Shown piece by piece: positions 1 through 4,639 of a stretch of DNA of 7,179 nucleotides (positions within the stretch are counted from its first letter, which is position 1; each line of letters begins with the position of its first letter). This DNA comes from Pseudomonadota bacterium (GTDB lineage Bacteria > Pseudomonadota > Alphaproteobacteria > UBA9219 > RGZA01), in the NCBI GenBank assembly GCA_016195205.1, contig JACQAB010000075.1, positions 1 to 7,179 on the forward strand, read 5' to 3'. Made by a program: the position numbers and the translations under genes. The notes under the pieces were generated by a model. It was given only the letters and a program-made list of their open reading frames with translations, was not told the origin of the DNA and ran no database searches.

Positions 1-308
1 CCACGCTGGGCCAGCACATCTTCCACCGCCACAAACACATCGCGCAATAAATCGGCGTCGATCACGCTGTCTTTGCGCGCACGGGCGGCGGCACGGGCGC
101 CCTGCCCGGTCAGCAGCCATTGCACATGCGTGCCCAGCACCTGCGCCAATTCCGGCAAAAAGCGCGGACGTTTTACATGGCCGTTCTCCAACTGGTCGAT
201 GGATTGCTGGCGCACGCTGGGCAGCTGCGCCGCCAAGGCGCTTTGACTCCAGCCCTTCTCTTCACGCAAGGCGCGCACGCGCTGCCCCAGATGTCCCTTG
301 GTTCCCAT
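1..308 (-). CDS. XRE-family helix-turn-helix transcriptional regulator (3' end cut by window edge)
   Basis: This is a predicted cytoplasmic DNA-binding regulator. The 102 visible codons start at ATG 308-306, with AGGAAGG a few bases upstream as a good ribosome binding site. Residues 7-66 form a Cro/C1-type helix-turn-helix domain: an RALREEKGWSQSALAAQL helix pair, then the SVRQQSIDQLENG recognition segment, then FLPELAQVLGTHVQWLLTG, whose 'WLLTG' ending is typical of phage-repressor-like XRE domains. A charged linker (ARAAARARKD, 71-80) leads to a helix DADLLRDVFVAVEDVL that runs off the window. No peptidase (LexA/S24) motif is seen in the visible part. The gene is divergent from the gene at 471, and the shared intergenic region contains repeated TTGTTGA sites, so autorepression and control of that neighbour are likely. 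The targets are inferred, not shown. Confidence 0.88.
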   Translation of the reverse strand, partial: MGTKGHLGQRVRALREEKGWSQSALAAQLPSVRQQSIDQLENGHVKRPRFLPELAQVLGTHVQWLLTGQGARAAARARKDSVIDADLLRDVFVAVEDVLAQR

Positions 309-333
309 TTTTCTTCCTTCCTAACCTGCCCGG

Positions 334-361
334 AATATACAAGAGATCCGGCTCATTTCAA
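334..361 (-). promoter_or_regulatory. Candidate promoter of the XRE regulator gene
   Basis: Read on the minus strand, TTGAAA (361-356) and TATATT (339-334) are separated by 16 bp and match the sigma-70 -35 and -10 consensus at 5/6 each. The -35 is part of TTGTTGAAA, the motif also found at the opposite promoter, so bound repressor would block it. Transcription would start about 20 bp before the ATG at 308. Confidence 0.5.
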
Positions 362-408
362 CAAATTTTTAACCATAGTTTGTTGATCGAAACTAATTTT
401 CTTGTTGA
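358..408. promoter_or_regulatory. Operator region: three TTGTTGA half-sites at 22-bp spacing
   Basis: TCAACAA at 358-364 is the inverted form; TTGTTGA occurs at 380-386 and at 402-408. The starts are exactly 22 bp apart, two helical turns, so the sites lie on one DNA face. The outer two extend to a perfect 9-bp inverted repeat (TTTCAACAA 356-364, TTGTTGAAA 402-410) and each overlaps the -35 of one divergent promoter. This is the layout expected for an XRE repressor acting on its own gene and on the gene at 471. That the neighbouring regulator binds here is inference. Confidence 0.5.
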
Positions 409-433
409 AAGGCCCGCCCCACCCTTTTATCTA
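405..433 (+). promoter_or_regulatory. Candidate promoter of the 471-806 gene
   Basis: TTGAAA (405-410) matches the -35 consensus at 5/6. After 17 bp comes TATCTA (428-433), a weak -10 (3/6). The -35 lies inside the third TTGTTGA motif, mirroring the divergent promoter. Transcription would begin near 440, about 30 bp before the start codon. Confidence 0.4.
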
Positions 434-470
434 AACAACCTAAGGTAGAAAAATGACAAGGGGATAGCGC

Positions 471-806
471 ATGGAGAAGAACATAGGATCGGGGGAAGGC
501 CGCCTTGCAGGCTTCTTTTCCGGACTTAGCCAGAACGACAAAGCGACCCGGCCGGTTATCGGCGAAATGCTGAGCCAGAAGGGGGCCATGGCCCTGGCCA
601 AGCGGCTGGAGCAATACTGGCATGGGCGGGGATACCTGGCCGCCCGCTTCTGGGCCGAGCCGATTGGCGAGCGCTTTGACAAGGTAGGGACTTATGAAAT
701 CTACCGCGTGGTCAGCAATCTGGTGAATGGCTTGCCGCCGCGCTATCTGGACAATCCCATGCCACCGCCACGGAATTTCAAGGAATACTTGGGAACGCAG
801 GCTTAA
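471..806 (+). CDS. Small hypothetical protein, 111 aa
   Basis: I do not recognise this protein. It starts at ATG 471, with AAGGGG (458-463) 7 bases upstream as ribosome binding site. There is no signal peptide or membrane segment. The N-terminal third is polar and glycine-rich (residues 1-25). The centre looks helical: 'GAMALAKRLEQYW' is followed by an aromatic, conserved-looking block, 'HGRGYLAARFWAEPIGERF' and 'GTYEIYRVVSNLVNGLPPR' (about 51-90). The C-terminus is proline-rich (PMPPPRNF). The protein is probably soluble and cytoplasmic. The gene is divergent from an XRE regulator through a shared operator region, so it is probably that regulator's target. Its stop codon overlaps that of the convergent DUF3108 gene. 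A real gene is supported by the RBS, the promoter and GC-rich codon use like its neighbours. The long minus-strand frames across 393-682 are taken as shadows. Confidence 0.72.
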   Translation: MEKNIGSGEGRLAGFFSGLSQNDKATRPVIGEMLSQKGAMALAKRLEQYWHGRGYLAARFWAEPIGERFDKVGTYEIYRVVSNLVNGLPPRYLDNPMPPPRNFKEYLGTQA

Positions 807-1660
807 GGATTCTTGGCTGCGGCTTTTTTGGTGCCGTCATCCACACCCGTCAGGTGCACCATCACCGAACCGAAGGGCGTTTCGGTTTCGGCGCGCACCG
901 GCAGGGGTGGCAGGTTTTCCCTTACCTGGCCCAGATAAACGAATATCGGCGGGCGCATATTGTTGCCTTTGCTGTTTTCCCAGAACTGGCTGTCTTCACG
1001 ATCTTTGGGGGAGCCGGCCAGCAAGGTAAATTCCATGGCGCATTTCTGCGCGGCGCCGTTGAAAATGGAATAATCTTCGCCTTTCAGAGTTTCGCTGCCG
1101 CGATCTTTCAGGGCCACGTCAAAGCGGCGCTTGCCGTCGAATACCGGCACCTGCTGCGCACAGCCCTTGCCGTTGGCGATGCCGGTCATCAGTTGCACCA
1201 CGCTGTTCAATGGATCCAGCGAGCCCTGGCGCATTTCCTGGGGCACATATTCCTTTTTCTTTTTCTTCACAGGAAAGAATTCAGCTTTCACATCGTTGTC
1301 GGCATATTGAAATTCCACGCGCTCGGGCTTCTTTTGCCAATGCGTGGCGATCGTAGCATTAGCAGGGTGAACCGCATCGGCTTCCATGCGGCCGGTGGAA
1401 TTCAGATCAGCGTCCCAGGGAATAAGGGAACGGGTAAAGCCCTGCGTACCGGCCTGCATGGCGATGTTGTAAACCGGGCCTTCACGTGTGAAGGCGGTGG
1501 TGCTGTCCATGATATGGACGCCCCCCAGATAAATGGCATAGGACAAGTGCAGGTTGCGGATCTGGTCCACCGGGCTGAGCTTGGCCTCTGCCGGCGCGGC
1601 CAAAAGCAGCAGCGCCACGGCTGAGAGGGAAAGGATTTTGTACCTATTTTCTTTTATCAT
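803..1660 (-). CDS. DUF3108 domain-containing secreted protein, 285 aa
   Basis: This is a predicted exported protein of the DUF3108 family; its biochemical role is not established. Residues 1-26 are a clear Sec signal peptide: MIKENRYK, then a hydrophobic core ILSLSAVALLLLAAP, with cleavage after AEA before KLSP. Family-like features follow in order: 'LSYAIYLGGVHI' (39-50), the 'YNIAMQAGTQGFTRSLIPW' strand region (64-82), 'LDPLNSVVQLMTG' (148-160), 'GKGCAQQVPVFDGKRRFDV' (164-182) and a C-terminal 'YLGQVRENLPPLPVR…TPFGSVMVHLTG'. There are only two cysteines in the mature part (C167, C207), so a disulfide in the periplasm is plausible. A run of five lysines (132-136) sits in a predicted loop. 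The start at 1660 is chosen because it gives a complete signal peptide; its ribosome binding site is poor. The gene is divergent from parE and convergent with the 471-806 gene. Confidence 0.82.
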   Translation of the reverse strand: MIKENRYKILSLSAVALLLLAAPAEAKLSPVDQIRNLHLSYAIYLGGVHIMDSTTAFTREGPVYNIAMQAGTQGFTRSLIPWDADLNSTGRMEADAVHPANATIATHWQKKPERVEFQYADNDVKAEFFPVKKKKKEYVPQEMRQGSLDPLNSVVQLMTGIANGKGCAQQVPVFDGKRRFDVALKDRGSETLKGEDYSIFNGAAQKCAMEFTLLAGSPKDREDSQFWENSKGNNMRPPIFVYLGQVRENLPPLPVRAETETPFGSVMVHLTGVDDGTKKAAAKNP

Positions 1661-1714
1661 TGACAGAATCGGCCTCTACTCCGCATCCAGACGGTCTGAA
1701 GGCACCTTCCTAGC

Positions 1715-1743
1715 CGGAAAGGCCTTAAGGTAAGCTTTATAAC
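1715..1743 (+). promoter_or_regulatory. Candidate promoter of parE
   Basis: TATAAC (1738-1743) is a good -10. The -35 at 1715-1720 (CGGAAA, 3/6) is weak, with a 17-bp spacer. Transcription would start near 1750, giving a very short leader. No Shine-Dalgarno sequence is visible before the ATG at 1764. Confidence 0.35.
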
Positions 1744-1764
1744 ACCTCAAAACGGGTTTTTCGA
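1736..1764 (-). promoter_or_regulatory. Candidate promoter of the DUF3108 gene
   Basis: On the minus strand TCGAAA (1764-1759, 4/6 match to the -35 consensus) and TATAAA (1741-1736, 5/6 match to the -10) are 17 bp apart. Transcription would start near 1729, leaving an untranslated leader of about 70 nt. The -35 abuts the parE start codon and the -10 overlaps the parE -10, so the two promoters probably exclude each other. Confidence 0.4.
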
Positions 1765-3749
1765 TGGCGGATTTGTTTTCGCATGCGACCAAGACGAAGG
1801 CCTACACGGCTGAAGACATTGAGGTTTTGGAAGGGCTGGAGCCCGTCCGCCGCCGCCCCGGCATGTATATCGGCGGCACGGATGAAAAAGCCCTGCATCA
1901 CCTGGTGTCGGAAGCGCTGGATAACGCCATGGACGAAGCCGTGGCGGGCCATGCCAGCCGGATTGAGGTTGAGCTGGAAGAAAACGGCTTTATTTCCGTG
2001 CGCGACAACGGCCGCGGCATTCCGGTGGACAAGCACCCTAAATTCCCCGGCAAGTCGGCGCTGGAAGTGGTGATGACCACGCTGCATTCAGGCGGAAAAT
2101 TCTCACAGAAATCCTATCAAACCTCCGGCGGGCTGCACGGCGTGGGTATTTCGGTGGTCAACGCGCTTTCGGAAACACTGGAAGTGGAAGTGGCGCGCGA
2201 GAAAACCCTTTGGCGTCAGCGTTATAGCCGCGGCGCGCCGAAATCGAAGCTGGAAAAAGTGGGTCCCTGCAACAAGCGCGGCACCATGCTGCGCTTCAAG
2301 CCCGACACGCAGATTTTCGGCGACAAGGCGCATTTCCAGCCCGCAGATGTTTATCATCTGGCGCGCTCGAAGGCGTTTTTGTTCCGCGGCGTGGAGATTC
2401 ACTGGAAATGCGCGCCCGCGCTTTTGAAGAAAGACGGCGAGGTTCCGGAAAAAGCCGTGTTCCACTTCGAAGGCGGCTTGCGCGATTACCTGACGACGAC
2501 GCTGGAAGGCCGCACCTGCGTCACGCGCGAGCCTTTTGCCGAACTCACCGAACTTCCGGTGAAAGGCGGCAAGGTGGAATGGGCCATGGCCTGGCCGGAA
2601 GACGGCGAAGACGGATTTATCCATTCTTATTGCAACACCATCCCCACCCCACAGGGCGGCACGCATGAAAACGGCTTGCGCACCGCGCTTTTGCGCGGAT
2701 TGCGCGCGCATGGCGAGATGACCGGCAAAAAACGCGCCACGGCCATCACCAGCGACGACATTCTGGAAGGCGCGGCCATTCTGCTTTCCGTGTTCATCCC
2801 CGATCCGCAGTTCCAGGGCCAGACGAAAGAGAGGCTGGCCACGGTGGAGGCCGGGCGCTGGGTCGATCAGGTGATCAAAGATCATTTCGACCACTGGCTT
2901 TCGGCCGATCCGGCCAGCGGCGCGAAGCTTTTAGACTTCCTGATTGAAAAAGCGGAAAACCGTTTACGCCTGGCGCAGGCCCGCGACACTTTCCGCAAAA
3001 CCGCCACGCGCAAGCTGCGTCTGCCGGGCAAGCTGTCGGATTGCAGCCGCACGGATTCCATGGGCACCGAACTCTTTTTGGTGGAAGGCGACAGCGCGGG
3101 TGGCTCGGCCAAGCAGGCGCGCAACCGCGAAACCCAGGCGGTGCTGCCCTTGCGTGGCAAGATTTTGAACGTGGCCAGCGCCACCGCCGAAAAAATGCGT
3201 GGAAATCAAGAGTTAAGCGACCTTATTCAGGCGATGGGCGCGCCGCTGGGCAAGGAATTCACCTCCGCCAAGCTGCGTTATGAACGCGTCATCATCATGA
3301 CCGACGCCGACGTGGACGGCGCGCATATCGCCGCGCTGCTGATGACGTTTTTTTACCGTGAGATGCCCGAGTTGATTAAACACGGCCATCTTTACCTGGC
3401 GCAGCCGCCGCTTTACCGGCTTTCCCACGGCGCGAAAACTTTTTACGCGCGCAACGACGCGCATAAAGAGCAGTTGATGAAAAAAGAATTCGCCGTCAAC
3501 GCCAAGGTAGATGTCAGCCGCTTCAAAGGCCTGGGCGAAATGATGCCCGCGCAACTGAAAGAAACCACCATGGACCCAAAAACGCGCATGCTTTTACGCG
3601 TGATGCTGCCCGACAGCCATAAGGCGGATGAGAAGACCGACGCCAAACTCACCGCCGATCTGGTGGAGGCGCTGATGGGCCGCAAGCCGGAATCCCGCTT
3701 TGAATTCATTCAGGAACATGCGGAATTTGCCAAGGAGTTGGATGTTTAA
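1764..3749 (+). CDS. parE: DNA topoisomerase IV subunit B (ParE), 661 aa
   Basis: ParE is the ATPase subunit of topoisomerase IV, which with ParC decatenates sister chromosomes by ATP-driven passage of one duplex through a double-strand break. The GHKL ATPase domain (about 15-230) shows EALDNAMDEAVAGH with E50 and N54 for catalysis and Mg, DNGRGIP with D81, and SGGLHGVGISVVNALSE (121-137). The transducer domain carries PQGGTH (296-301) and the QTK loop with K355. The TOPRIM domain has LVEGDSAGGSA with E441, PLRGKILNV (462-470) and the metal-binding DADVDG with D514, D516 and D518. The C-terminal SRFKGLGEMMPAQL (585-598) is the standard GyrB/ParE tail. The length fits ParE (about 630-690 aa) and not the longer GyrB of many proteobacteria, and the start gives the usual 'IEVLEGLEPVRRRPGMYIG' opening. 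ParE is preferred over GyrB, but a tree would settle it. parC is not in the window. Confidence 0.93.
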   Translation: MADLFSHATKTKAYTAEDIEVLEGLEPVRRRPGMYIGGTDEKALHHLVSEALDNAMDEAVAGHASRIEVELEENGFISVRDNGRGIPVDKHPKFPGKSALEVVMTTLHSGGKFSQKSYQTSGGLHGVGISVVNALSETLEVEVAREKTLWRQRYSRGAPKSKLEKVGPCNKRGTMLRFKPDTQIFGDKAHFQPADVYHLARSKAFLFRGVEIHWKCAPALLKKDGEVPEKAVFHFEGGLRDYLTTTLEGRTCVTREPFAELTELPVKGGKVEWAMAWPEDGEDGFIHSYCNTIPTPQGGTHENGLRTALLRGLRAHGEMTGKKRATAITSDDILEGAAILLSVFIPDPQFQGQTKERLATVEAGRWVDQVIKDHFDHWLSADPASGAKLLDFLIEKAENRLRLAQARDTFRKTATRKLRLPGKLSDCSRTDSMGTELFLVEGDSAGGSAKQARNRETQAVLPLRGKILNVASATAEKMRGNQELSDLIQAMGAPLGKEFTSAKLRYERVIIMTDADVDGAHIAALLMTFFYREMPELIKHGHLYLAQPPLYRLSHGAKTFYARNDAHKEQLMKKEFAVNAKVDVSRFKGLGEMMPAQLKETTMDPKTRMLLRVMLPDSHKADEKTDAKLTADLVEALMGRKPESRFEFIQEHAEFAKELDV

Positions 3750-3772
3750 GTTGCCAAACTGGCAACGTTAAA
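3745..3772 (+). terminator. Hairpin just after parE, probable terminator
   Basis: GTTGCCA (3750-3756) and TGGCAAC (3760-3766) form a perfect 7-bp stem with a 3-nt loop directly after the TAA stop (3747-3749). With one bulged G (3767) the stem extends through TTTAA/TTAAA. The following AAATTT is only a weak U-tract, so termination may be partial. The hairpin also lies downstream of the convergent tRNA gene and could serve both. Confidence 0.5.
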
Positions 3773-3812
3773 ATTTCACGCTTTAAAAATTCAGCCAAAT
3801 GTTTTAAATTAA

Positions 3813-3929
3813 TGGTGGGTCCGACAGGATTTGAACCTGCGTCTCGCCGCCGAGTTTCGCTCCTCAGTTTTGCAGCCGGGAGTTACTCCTCTAGAAAGCG
3901 ACGCATTCTATCCGTTAAACTACGGACCT
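3813..3929 (-). tRNA. tRNA gene with ~40-nt insertion in the anticodon loop (identity uncertain: UCU-Arg or UUC-Glu)
   Basis: On the minus strand the gene has an acceptor arm AGGTCCG (3929-3923) pairing with CGGACCC (3823-3817) except for a first-pair A·C mismatch. It has T8-A9, a D arm GTTT/GAAT around AACGGATA, a T arm GCAGG-TTCAAAT-CCTGT (3840-3824), discriminator A and an encoded CCA (3815-3813). The anticodon stem CGTCGC (3903-3898) pairs with GCGGCG reached only at 3851-3846. The usual 7-nt loop is expanded by about 40 nt (3852-3891), so the gene is 117 nt instead of about 77. If the insert follows TTTCTA, the site equals the eukaryal/archaeal intron position 37/38 and the anticodon is UCU. 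Strict position counting gives UUC. GGATAGA in the D loop and the T arm resemble bacterial tRNA-Arg. It may be an intron, an extended anticodon arm or a decayed gene. Confidence 0.7.
3852..3891 (-). other. 40-nt insertion in the tRNA anticodon loop
   Basis: On the minus strand the insert begins GAG and ends CTC, which can pair and so extend the anticodon stem. Inside it, CTCCCGG and CTGAGGAG can form a 7-bp helix with one bulged A and an apical CTGCAAAA loop. The whole anticodon arm can therefore fold as one rod. A rival fold uses two small hairpins built from a repeated motif, GAGGAGTAACTC (3891-3880) and GAGGAGCGAAACTC (3865-3852). The insert is far too short for a group I intron. Confidence 0.55.
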
Positions 3930-3936
3930 AGGGCGC

Positions 3937-3966
3937 ATGGTATCACCACGCGTCTTTTTTTTTCAA
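3937..3966 (-). promoter_or_regulatory. Candidate promoter of the tRNA gene
   Basis: On the minus strand TTGAAA (3966-3961) and TACCAT (3942-3937) are 18 bp apart. The following GCGCCC is GC-rich, like the discriminator of stringently controlled stable-RNA promoters. Transcription would begin almost at the mature tRNA 5' end. Confidence 0.35.
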
Positions 3967-4068
3967 TCAAATTAAGTCGGTCAACGCTCTGTTCTCGGAT
4001 CAATCCTATTTCAGTCCAACTCTAACTAAATCTGTCATCACTATTAAATTAATCATTCGAATGAATGC

Positions 4069-4293
4069 CGCGCGCGGTAAAATGTTCGCGCGATAAATTA
4101 CGCGCGATAAAAATTTTGATGAGATGAGATGACACGCGCGGTAAAATTTTTTGTCCGGTGCTTCACGCGCGCGGTAAAATGTTCGCGCGATAAATTACGC
4201 GCGCGACAAAAATTCCGCGCGATAAATTACGCGCGCGACAAAAATTCCGCGCGATAAATTACGCGCGCGACAAAAATTCCGCGCGATAAGTTG
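4069..4293. repeat. CGCGCG-box array with a 32-bp tandem repeat
   Basis: Twelve boxes begin at 4071, 4087, 4101, 4135, 4168, 4184, 4198, 4216, 4230, 4248, 4262 and 4280. Each is CGCGCG followed by an A-rich core such as GTAAAAT or ATAAATTA. From 4184 to 4279 a 14-nt unit, CGCGCGATAAATTA, alternates with an 18-nt unit, CGCGCGCGACAAAAATTC, giving three exact 32-bp copies and a partial fourth. In addition, 4069-4106 is repeated exactly at 4166-4203 (38 bp, offset 97). Decayed boxes follow at 4390 and 4425. There are no unique spacers, so it is not a CRISPR array. It could be a set of iterons for a DNA-binding protein, a Z-DNA-prone element, or simple tandem-repeat growth. Confidence 0.85.
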
Positions 4294-4299
4294 CAGAAT

Positions 4300-4342
4300 G
4301 CTAAGACACATTGATTGATCCTATGGAAATCAATGGCTTAGC
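4300..4342. repeat. 43-bp imperfect inverted repeat (stem-loop)
   Basis: GCTAAG (4300-4305) pairs with CTTAGC (4337-4342), and CATTGATT (4309-4316) pairs with AATCAATG (4328-4335). The stem is 14 bp with a small internal loop (ACA opposite G) and an 11-nt apical loop. It starts just after the last CGCGCG box. It has no U-run on either side, so it is not an obvious rho-independent terminator. Confidence 0.7.
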
Positions 4343-4464
4343 TTGGTATTGCCTGATCTATTCCCAAACCCATTCCTGATTTCCAACCTCGCGTGGTAAA
4401 AATTTTTGGGTGCATGGGGTCCCCCGCGCGGGTGAATATAGGTAAGGAAGCCCTGTTTTTTAAT

Positions 4465-4493
4465 TTGACATCGAAATGAGATGGCGGACTTAT
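4465..4493 (+). promoter_or_regulatory. Orphan promoter-like site
   Basis: TTGACA (4465-4470) is a perfect -35. Seventeen bases later lies ACTTAT (4488-4493), a weak -10. No protein gene follows on the plus strand, so if active it would make a short RNA running towards, and antisense to, the 3' end of recJ. Confidence 0.25.
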
Positions 4494-4500
4494 TTCATGT

Positions 4501-4556
4501 ATGAAACGAAACTATTGAATTATTTTCATGATCTAAATACAAGATTTTCGTTTCGT
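4501..4556. repeat. Inverted repeat GAAACGAAA/TTTCGTTTC
   Basis: GAAACGAAA (4503-4511) and TTTCGTTTC (4546-4554) are perfect inverted 9-mers with 34 bases between them, and the stem extends to 11 bp by a G·T and an A-T pair. The left arm is preceded by a second small palindrome, TTTCATGTATGAAA (4493-4506). The repeat lies between the orphan promoter-like site and recJ. It could be part of a small RNA, a protein-binding site, or a weak terminator for recJ. Confidence 0.5.
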
Positions 4557-4630
4557 TCATAGAATGAGGTCTGATGGTTAACAAGCGTAGATGATCTCTT
4601 TCCAGAAGAACTTTCTTGTGACCCCATTTG

Positions 4631-4639
4631 TTATCCACA
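4631..4639. promoter_or_regulatory. Perfect DnaA-box sequence overlapping the recJ stop
   Basis: TTATCCACA matches the DnaA box consensus exactly and contains the recJ stop codon (4631-4633 on the minus strand). It borders the AT-rich, repeat-bearing intergenic region. I see no second strong DnaA box nearby, so a single chance match is quite possible. Confidence 0.3.

Larger units (their letters stand above)
3930..4630. other. ~700-bp gene-free region between the tRNA gene and recJ
   Basis: I find no credible protein gene here on either strand. The stretch holds, from left to right, the tRNA promoter candidate, a CGCGCG box array (4069-4293, with decayed copies to about 4437), a 43-bp stem-loop (4300-4342), a CCCGCGCGGG palindrome (4423-4432), a TTGACA promoter-like site (4465) and an inverted repeat (4501-4556). 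Outside the CG boxes it is strongly AT-rich compared with the surrounding genes. That pattern fits a regulatory, replication or decayed-repeat region. Confidence 0.7.

Noticed and set aside
369..376. TTAACCAT as a CtrA half-site in the XRE intergenic region
   Set aside because: Only one half-site is present, with no properly spaced second TTAA, in AT-rich DNA where chance matches are common.
854..1624. Long plus-strand open frame opposite the DUF3108 gene
   Set aside because: It is antisense to a well-supported gene, has a histidine/arginine-rich composition with no recognisable motif, and lacks its own promoter.
2103..2894. Long minus-strand open frame inside parE
   Set aside because: It is a complementary-strand shadow of conserved ParE coding sequence in GC-rich DNA.
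3852..3891. Group I or group II intron in the tRNA
   Set aside because: Forty nucleotides are far too few for either catalytic core.
3813..3929. Selenocysteine tRNA or tmRNA fragment
   Set aside because: There is no UCA anticodon or 8-bp acceptor of a Sec tRNA, and no tag-peptide frame or tmRNA-type acceptor; the D arm is that of an ordinary type I tRNA.
3831..4025. 64-aa plus-strand open frame
   Set aside because: It runs through the tRNA gene and its promoter and has no ribosome binding site or recognisable content.
4184..4293. 32-bp repeats as a CRISPR array
   Set aside because: The copies are contiguous and have no unique spacers, and no cas gene is present.
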